Assembly (NCBI RefSeq): GCF_041380235.1
Contig: NZ_JBGIYY010000018.1
Span: 32,545 to 96,544, forward strand
DNA from: Glaciecola sp041380235
GTDB taxonomy: Bacteria > Pseudomonadota > Gammaproteobacteria > Enterobacterales > Alteromonadaceae
Direction of reading: 5' to 3'
DNA length: 64,000 bases
The translations under genes were made by a program, and so were the position numbers. A model generated the notes under the pieces. That model made no database searches and was not told where the DNA came from. It saw only the letters and a program-made list of their open reading frames with translations. How positions within the stretch are numbered: position 1 is the first letter of the stretch; every line of letters begins with the position of its first letter. Shown here one piece after another: positions 59,822-64,000 of the stretch.

Positions 59822-61312
59822 ATGGAAATTGAATTAAAATTAGTTGTACAAGAAAACGCGCTAGAGCGATTGGAGTCAGAATTTTTTCCTTCATTAAAAG
59901 CAGAGGTCAAACGTTTCGATAAAGCGGTATTTAATGAATATTATGATACGCCGGATCAGCTATTGGGTAAGCGCAGAATGGGTTTTCGGGTGCGAGCTAT
60001 TGACGGTGGTTATGAACAAACCGTTAAGACACAAGGTCAAGTTCAGGGAGGACTGCATCAGCGTCCAGAATATAATGTCACACTTGCTGCCCCCATCCCA
60101 GACTTACACAAATTTGACCCGGATATTTGGGGGGATGACTTTGACGTAGAGAAAGTTAACCGCAACATTGCTAAGTTATTTACTACCCATTTTCAACGAA
60201 CTCAGTTTGATATTACTACCGACAAAGGCTGCGTTGAGCTTGTACTAGACATAGGCGAGGTCAAAACCGAAGATGATAGTCTACAAATCAGAGAGATTGA
60301 GCTCGAACTTAAGCAAGGTGAACCGAAAATGCTGTTTGATTTGGCACAGCAGATTGCACTCGTTATGCCCGTACGCTTAAGCAATATTACTAAAGCCGGT
60401 AGAGGTTACCAGCTTATACAAGGCGGCCGAGTGGGCACAAAAACACTTCCCTCGTTTTTACCTTTGCACTATTCAGATACAACTGAATCGGGTTTGTGTA
60501 AAGCCATTGAATGCGCATTGACGCATTGGCAGTATCATCAAGGCTTGTATTTGCAAACTCAAGATGCCAAAGCACTTACGCAAGTGCGAGAGAGTCTAGT
60601 GTTGTTGATGCAAAGCGTATCGTTATATTTGCCTGTACTGCAATCAGACCATCTCTTGTTACTTCATAAACAGTTACTCAGCCTTGTGCAGCAATGGTCA
60701 TGGCAAGAAGACTTAGTGAGTATTCACCAACTGCGTTCTCGCAAAGGCGCGTTTTGCAAACGTGTCCCTAAAAATCAACAAATGGTTAATTATTTACTCG
60801 GCCGCAGAGAAGGTTTGTTTTTAGCTTATAAACCGGAAGAATTGCTAATGTCGAACTTGAGTAGCACGGTGCAACTGAGTGCATCGCGCTTACTTGTTGA
60901 AAAACCATGGCGAGAACAAACAGATGGTGCTGATATTCCGGTTACTAAACATGCAAATGGTTGGTTGTCGCAAAGTTGGCAAACCGTTATGCAGTCGCTA
61001 CCTACAAATGGCAGAATGGACGCGGCAAAGTATCTTTCAATCGAGATATTGTTAAAGCAGTCGTTAACCAATGGTTTTTTGTTAGGAGAGTTGTTTACTG
61101 ATACTCGAGGTGACTTCAGGGCCCCATGGCTTGACCTATTGCAGGGTATCGAAGAGCTTAAAGCACTGGCATTTTTGCAAGATGCATCAGTTGAGTGCGA
61201 AGTTGAAGACTTACTTGAGTTTCAGCAATGGATCAAAGATAAAACCGCTAGCCTACTCGAAGTTATGGAGCGCTCTCGCAATATTGCAATGCGCGCAGAG
61301 GTATATTGGTAA
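59822..61312 (+). CDS. CYTH-domain inorganic triphosphatase (YgiF-like) with degenerate CHAD-like C-terminal part
   Basis: The N-terminal CYTH tunnel domain (residues 1-200) begins with the EIELKL form of the ExExK motif and has RRMGFRVRAIDGGYEQTVKTQG and QFDITTDKGCVELVLDIGEVKTEDDSLQIREIELELKQGE, which supply the metal and phosphate ligands of triphosphatases. The rest (210-496) aligns loosely with the CHAD-type C-terminal part of YgiF but lacks most conserved histidines. The ATG at 59822 is chosen over a TTG at 59795 because the CYTH motif begins there. It is 496 residues. Hydrolysis of tripolyphosphate is expected; a polyphosphate-binding role for the C-terminal part is doubtful. Confidence 0.85.
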   Translation: MEIELKLVVQENALERLESEFFPSLKAEVKRFDKAVFNEYYDTPDQLLGKRRMGFRVRAIDGGYEQTVKTQGQVQGGLHQRPEYNVTLAAPIPDLHKFDPDIWGDDFDVEKVNRNIAKLFTTHFQRTQFDITTDKGCVELVLDIGEVKTEDDSLQIREIELELKQGEPKMLFDLAQQIALVMPVRLSNITKAGRGYQLIQGGRVGTKTLPSFLPLHYSDTTESGLCKAIECALTHWQYHQGLYLQTQDAKALTQVRESLVLLMQSVSLYLPVLQSDHLLLLHKQLLSLVQQWSWQEDLVSIHQLRSRKGAFCKRVPKNQQMVNYLLGRREGLFLAYKPEELLMSNLSSTVQLSASRLLVEKPWREQTDGADIPVTKHANGWLSQSWQTVMQSLPTNGRMDAAKYLSIEILLKQSLTNGFLLGELFTDTRGDFRAPWLDLLQGIEELKALAFLQDASVECEVEDLLEFQQWIKDKTASLLEVMERSRNIAMRAEVYW

Positions 61313-61380
61313 GCTGTACTGTCAAGTGACCGAATTCGGATGGACAGAACCACAATTTAACTGCCTTCGCTAAATTTTGT

Positions 61381-61675
61381 TCACAACTCGCATCTGTTGT
61401 TTTCGTACTGCTGGGTTGAGTGTTCTGCAAGCGGCATCAGTTCTTTCTTGGCTGCTGAATAACTGCGTAATTTATCGGTGACTATCTTGATTGGTGCGGC
61501 TTGCTGGCCTTTTGATAACTTTTTGAAAAAAAGCTTAGCTGCATGTTTATCTTTACGTTTCTGAACGAGAATATCGATTTCATCACCATCCTGATCGACA
61601 GCCCGCCAAAGGTAATGCAGCACACCTTTGATCTTGATGAATACCTCATCAAGATACCAAGTATCACTCAATTGC
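61381..61675 (-). pseudogene. Truncated IS6-family transposase remnant
   Basis: The minus-strand frame reads DTWYLDEVFIKIKGVLHYLW, then AVDQDGDEIDILVQKRKDKHAAKLFF and IVTDKLRSYSAAKKELMP to YENNRCEL-stop. This is the middle of an IS6-type DDE transposase, with the first Asp (WYLDE) and second Asp (IVTDKLRSY) but without the N-terminal helix-turn-helix part and without the C-terminal part that carries the final Glu and the SHQPTR block. The frame stays open further right only by running out of frame through the glycosyltransferase gene. About 95 codons remain of some 230. No terminal inverted repeats or target duplication were seen. Not functional. Confidence 0.82.
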
Positions 61676-62770
61676 CGTTTGAAAATGTTTAAGCTTGTCT
61701 TTGAGGCTATCAGGAAAGCGCACTTGTTGCCAAAGGCTTTTACAAATTGCTTCGGGTGCTTGCCAGTCGCCTTCTGCAATCCAGTCAATAAAGCTATCGC
61801 AGTTGCTGGGGTAGTCAATTTTTATGCCCTGTTTACATTGCAACCATTCGTCTATTTCATCACTGTTCAAGTCATGCATAACTTCACACAAGCCGAGGGT
61901 TTGCAAGGTATAGGCATTAGACGACTGTTCGTATTGACCTTGTAAGGGCTTTACTAACAATGCTTTACCCAAGCTAAGGCATTCGGTTGACAATTCAAAG
62001 CCGCAGTTTGCAATGACGCCTGTACAATTGACTAAATCTTGCTTGAATGCTTTGGTGGATAAAGGTCGCCAGTGAATGTTTTGCGAGTAGTAAGCGTGTG
62101 TTACCGCTGGGTGATAACATATGAATAGATAGTCACTTAAGTCGTTTAGCTGCTCGGTAATGAGCTGGGTATCTTCAAATGGTAAATACACCAATATCGC
62201 CTTGCTTTTTATATTGATTGGCTTAACTGCTTGCTCGATAGTTTGTTTGCTACATTGCCTAGCAACGAAAGGCGGTATGATCTGATGACCAAAGTGATAC
62301 CAATGCGTACCTAAGCTATATTGTGTTGGTGCAAAGTATTGGGTAATTGCCTTGTCGAGTAGGCTTTGTTTATGCTTAGGAACTTGATGTAAAAAAGCGG
62401 CCTGATGACTTACCGATAGCGACGGCACACCCGATAATTTTCCTGCCCATGCTGAAATGGGTTCAAAATCATTGATAATTAAATCATAATTTTTAACCAT
62501 TCTTTGTTTTAATTCAGTGGCAAAGTAAAAGACATTGTTGTGGGCAATGGTTTGTCGTTTTTGCACGCGACCATTATTGGTAACAAAAGTCAGTCCTCTT
62601 GAGGTTTGGTAGTTACCAAAACTTTGCATATCAAAATAGCCATTGGGCTTACGGCCGCTAAATAAGTAGTCAACCTGAATATCATTGCGCCGAGCAAAGC
62701 CCTCAGCCATGTGTCTGGCGCGAGTAATATGCCCATTGCCAGTGCCTTGAACCCCGTAAAGAATTTTCAT
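61664..62770 (-). CDS. Glycosyltransferase family protein (TIGR00661-like)
   Basis: GT-B fold protein of 368 residues starting MKILYGVQGTGNGHITRARHMAEGF, which matches the UDP-sugar transferase family with the TGNGH motif. The second Rossmann half holds AILVYLPFEDTQLI and GVIANCGFELSTECLSLGKALLVKPLQGQYEQSSNAYTLQ, the donor-binding region. The last codons and the stop lie within the transposase remnant, so the original C-terminus may be lost or altered by a few residues. It starts nine bases after the PAP2 phosphatase gene, so they are co-transcribed. A glycolipid product is a reasonable inference from the pairing. Confidence 0.83.
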   Translation of the reverse strand: MKILYGVQGTGNGHITRARHMAEGFARRNDIQVDYLFSGRKPNGYFDMQSFGNYQTSRGLTFVTNNGRVQKRQTIAHNNVFYFATELKQRMVKNYDLIINDFEPISAWAGKLSGVPSLSVSHQAAFLHQVPKHKQSLLDKAITQYFAPTQYSLGTHWYHFGHQIIPPFVARQCSKQTIEQAVKPINIKSKAILVYLPFEDTQLITEQLNDLSDYLFICYHPAVTHAYYSQNIHWRPLSTKAFKQDLVNCTGVIANCGFELSTECLSLGKALLVKPLQGQYEQSSNAYTLQTLGLCEVMHDLNSDEIDEWLQCKQGIKIDYPSNCDSFIDWIAEGDWQAPEAICKSLWQQVRFPDSLKDKLKHFQTAIE

Positions 62771-62779
62771 GCAATTGCC

Positions 62780-63301
62780 TTATCCAAAAAAGTAGATGCT
62801 ACATAGCGCAACGGCAATGCCTAAGCTTGCGCCGAGCAAAACGTCTAGCGGAAAGTGCACTCTCAATACAATGCGAGAAAGTCCAACCATGCAAGCCCAT
62901 AAATATGCGACAAGCGCTAAATTCGGATAAAAATGCATAATGATCGTTGCCATTAAAAATGCTGCTGCGGTATGCCCGGATGGCAGACTAAATTTGTCTG
63001 CGGGTATCACATATGCCTCTACATTTAAGAAAAGATCGCATGGACGTTTGCGCTTAAATCCGTGCTTTAATATCAGATACATAGGGATCTCAAAACAATA
63101 TGCGGTGAGCGCTGTGTATAAAAATAAAGCACCATGTTGCTCATCAAAATAGAATAATATGGCGGCGAGTAAAATATAGAGTTGTCCATCTCCAGTTTTT
63201 GACACCCATCTAAAGTAGATTGAAATAGGCTGTGTAGAAGACGAAGTATATTGTGCTACCCATTGAAAAACCCATGTGTCTAAATCTGCTAGTCGATTCA
63301 T
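62780..63301 (-). CDS. PAP2-family phosphatase
   Basis: Membrane phosphatase of 173 residues with about five hydrophobic segments. The three PAP2 motifs are complete: K79-x6-R86-P87, PSGH at 107-110, and S142-R143-x5-H149-x3-D153. Such enzymes remove phosphate from phosphatidic acid, undecaprenyl pyrophosphate or other lipid phosphates on the periplasmic side. The family includes glycosyltransferase-linked members, and the gene is nine bases upstream of a GT-B glycosyltransferase on the same strand. The substrate is unknown. Confidence 0.9.
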   Translation of the reverse strand: MNRLADLDTWVFQWVAQYTSSSTQPISIYFRWVSKTGDGQLYILLAAILFYFDEQHGALFLYTALTAYCFEIPMYLILKHGFKRKRPCDLFLNVEAYVIPADKFSLPSGHTAAAFLMATIIMHFYPNLALVAYLWACMVGLSRIVLRVHFPLDVLLGASLGIAVALCSIYFFG

Positions 63302-63784
63302 CTGATGTCCCTAGCGTCATATTCAATGGAAGCTCAGAGTAGTGGACTTTTATTAAGCAATCGTGACACTTATGCGAAGAGAATATGACAATATAAGTGC
63401 TACGCACAGCGCTTAAAGGATTAATGAGACAATTTTCGCGATAAGGTTTACTCCGCCTGCATTTTCAACTAGTGTGGATGGGTCTAATTCAGTAAGAGCT
63501 TACCCAGCATGGAAATTAAAACTTCCGAATTATGTGATTTATATGCTGATCGCATCGATGGTGGCGGCTCCTTGCGACATGCTTGAATGCGCAATTTCCC
63601 CTTTACTGGTTGTCAACACCGGCGATTTTGAAAGGTTGGCTTGAGCGAGTGTTCGTCTTTTGATGCCATAGAAGCAATCAACCATTGCGTGAAAAGAATA
63701 GTCGCCTTAACTATGAAAGGCCTGCATGGTAATATTTGTGTATCAGTACCAATCTTAAAAATTCAACCTTGAGAAAATAGACAT
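63302..63784. other. Decayed intergenic region with an rraA remnant
   Basis: A 483-base stretch without an intact gene. It holds the 25-codon rraA remnant described separately. The rest is AT-rich, with several short open frames (for example 63709-63770) that match nothing I know. No tRNA, repeat or insertion sequence end was seen. It lies between the PAP2 gene and a broken SelO-like frame. Confidence 0.5.
63509..63586 (+). pseudogene. rraA: rraA remnant with internal deletion
   Basis: A 25-codon frame begins MEIKTSELCDLYADRID, the N-terminus of RraA (regulator of RNase E activity, normally about 160 residues), and then runs straight into GGGSLRHA-stop, which matches the later RraA segment around DGGGSVRRA. 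About 60 codons between are missing, joined at a shared GATGG, and the C-terminal half is absent. RraA binds RNase E and blocks RNA decay; this copy cannot do so. An intact copy may exist elsewhere in the genome. Confidence 0.7.
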
Positions 63785-64000
63785 ATGGATACGTAAAATA
63801 ACAGCAGCGCAAATGAAAGCCATGATAATGTTGTCACCCTTGAAGACCTTGGTAAGCTGGCTGATTACTCTCTTATTAATACCCTAACCTGCGATCCTGA
63901 TGCTACCAAAAATGGCATTGATTACGCGCCAAGACAAGTATTTTCTGGACATTATGTACCCGTTAAACCAACGCCGATTGAAAATCCAGAATATGTTACT
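63785..64000 (+). pseudogene. SelO/YdiU-like protein adenylyltransferase, 5' part, with stop at codon 4
   Basis: The frame opens ATG GAT ACG TAA at 63785-63796 and is then open to the window edge. The translation after the stop (LEDLGKLADYSLINTLTCD, then APRQVFSGHYVPVKPTPIEN and PEYVT) resembles the N-terminus of long SelO proteins, which AMPylate other proteins. No in-frame ATG, GTG or TTG follows the stop before the conserved part, so the gene looks inactivated unless it starts at a rare codon such as CTG. Truncated by the window end. Family assignment is tentative. Confidence 0.5.

Noticed and set aside
61676..61818. Upstream part of the open frame that includes the transposase remnant, as an intact 145-residue transposase gene
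   Set aside because: This part is the antisense-independent minus frame running through the glycosyltransferase gene; it shows no transposase similarity.

Overview
The window is a chromosomal segment of a marine-type gammaproteobacterium, most like the Alteromonadales/Alteromonadaceae (Glaciecola/Alteromonas relatives). This is inferred from the recognisable genes and their order: ftsB-ispD-ispF-truD-pcm-yqaA-nlpD-rpoS, rplU-rpmA-obgE with ispB divergent, fadBA, psd-rsgA-orn, an attEFGH-like ABC operon, maoP (DUF413), BetT and a large TonB receptor. The genus cannot be fixed from sequence alone. Coding density is high. There is one tRNA (Gly-GCC), no rRNA, no CRISPR array, no prophage and no intact transposon.

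Layout. 1-8.3 kb: an SDR oxidoreductase, a PatB/MalY-type C-S lyase followed by a divergent SRAP (HMCES/YedK-like) protein, the YibQ deacetylase-like protein, a MerC-domain membrane protein behind a near-perfect Zur-like palindrome, then a minus-strand run of GDPD, EamA transporter, psd and rsgA. 8.5-15.8 kb: orn, a two-receiver diguanylate cyclase, tRNA-Gly, maoP with a strong promoter, and an overlapping ATPase/FtsX-permease/lipocalin-like lipoprotein operon. 16-18.8 kb: ilvI-ilvH and a cold-shock protein, each with a clear terminator. 18.9-24.7 kb: three exported amidohydrolases of different subfamilies around a cysteine-rich lipoprotein of unknown family. 24.7-30.3 kb: fadA, fadB and the soluble lytic transglycosylase. 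30.5-39.4 kb: pepQ, a TPR-sulfotransferase, a TonB-dependent receptor, betT and a MarR regulator. 39.4-48.4 kb: ispB, rplU-rpmA-obgE, a two-gene RND efflux system, elaA, folA and a small membrane protein. 48.4-54.1 kb: the rpoS/nlpD/pcm/truD/isp/ftsB block, without surE. 54.5-61.3 kb: putA, a class 3 lipase and a CYTH phosphatase. 61.4-64 kb: a transposase remnant, a glycosyltransferase with a PAP2 phosphatase, and a decayed stretch.

Most of the window is ordinary core genome. The points that stand out are the Zur-like operator before the MerC-type gene, the exported amidohydrolase cluster with its unknown Cys-rich lipoprotein, the TPR-sulfotransferase beside a TonB receptor, the loss of surE from a conserved block, and the right end. 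There a truncated IS6-type transposase, an rraA gene collapsed to 25 codons by an internal deletion, and a SelO-like reading frame with a stop at codon 4 lie within 3 kb, which looks like a site of rearrangement and decay. I did not see a convincing new defence system or RNA-guided system.
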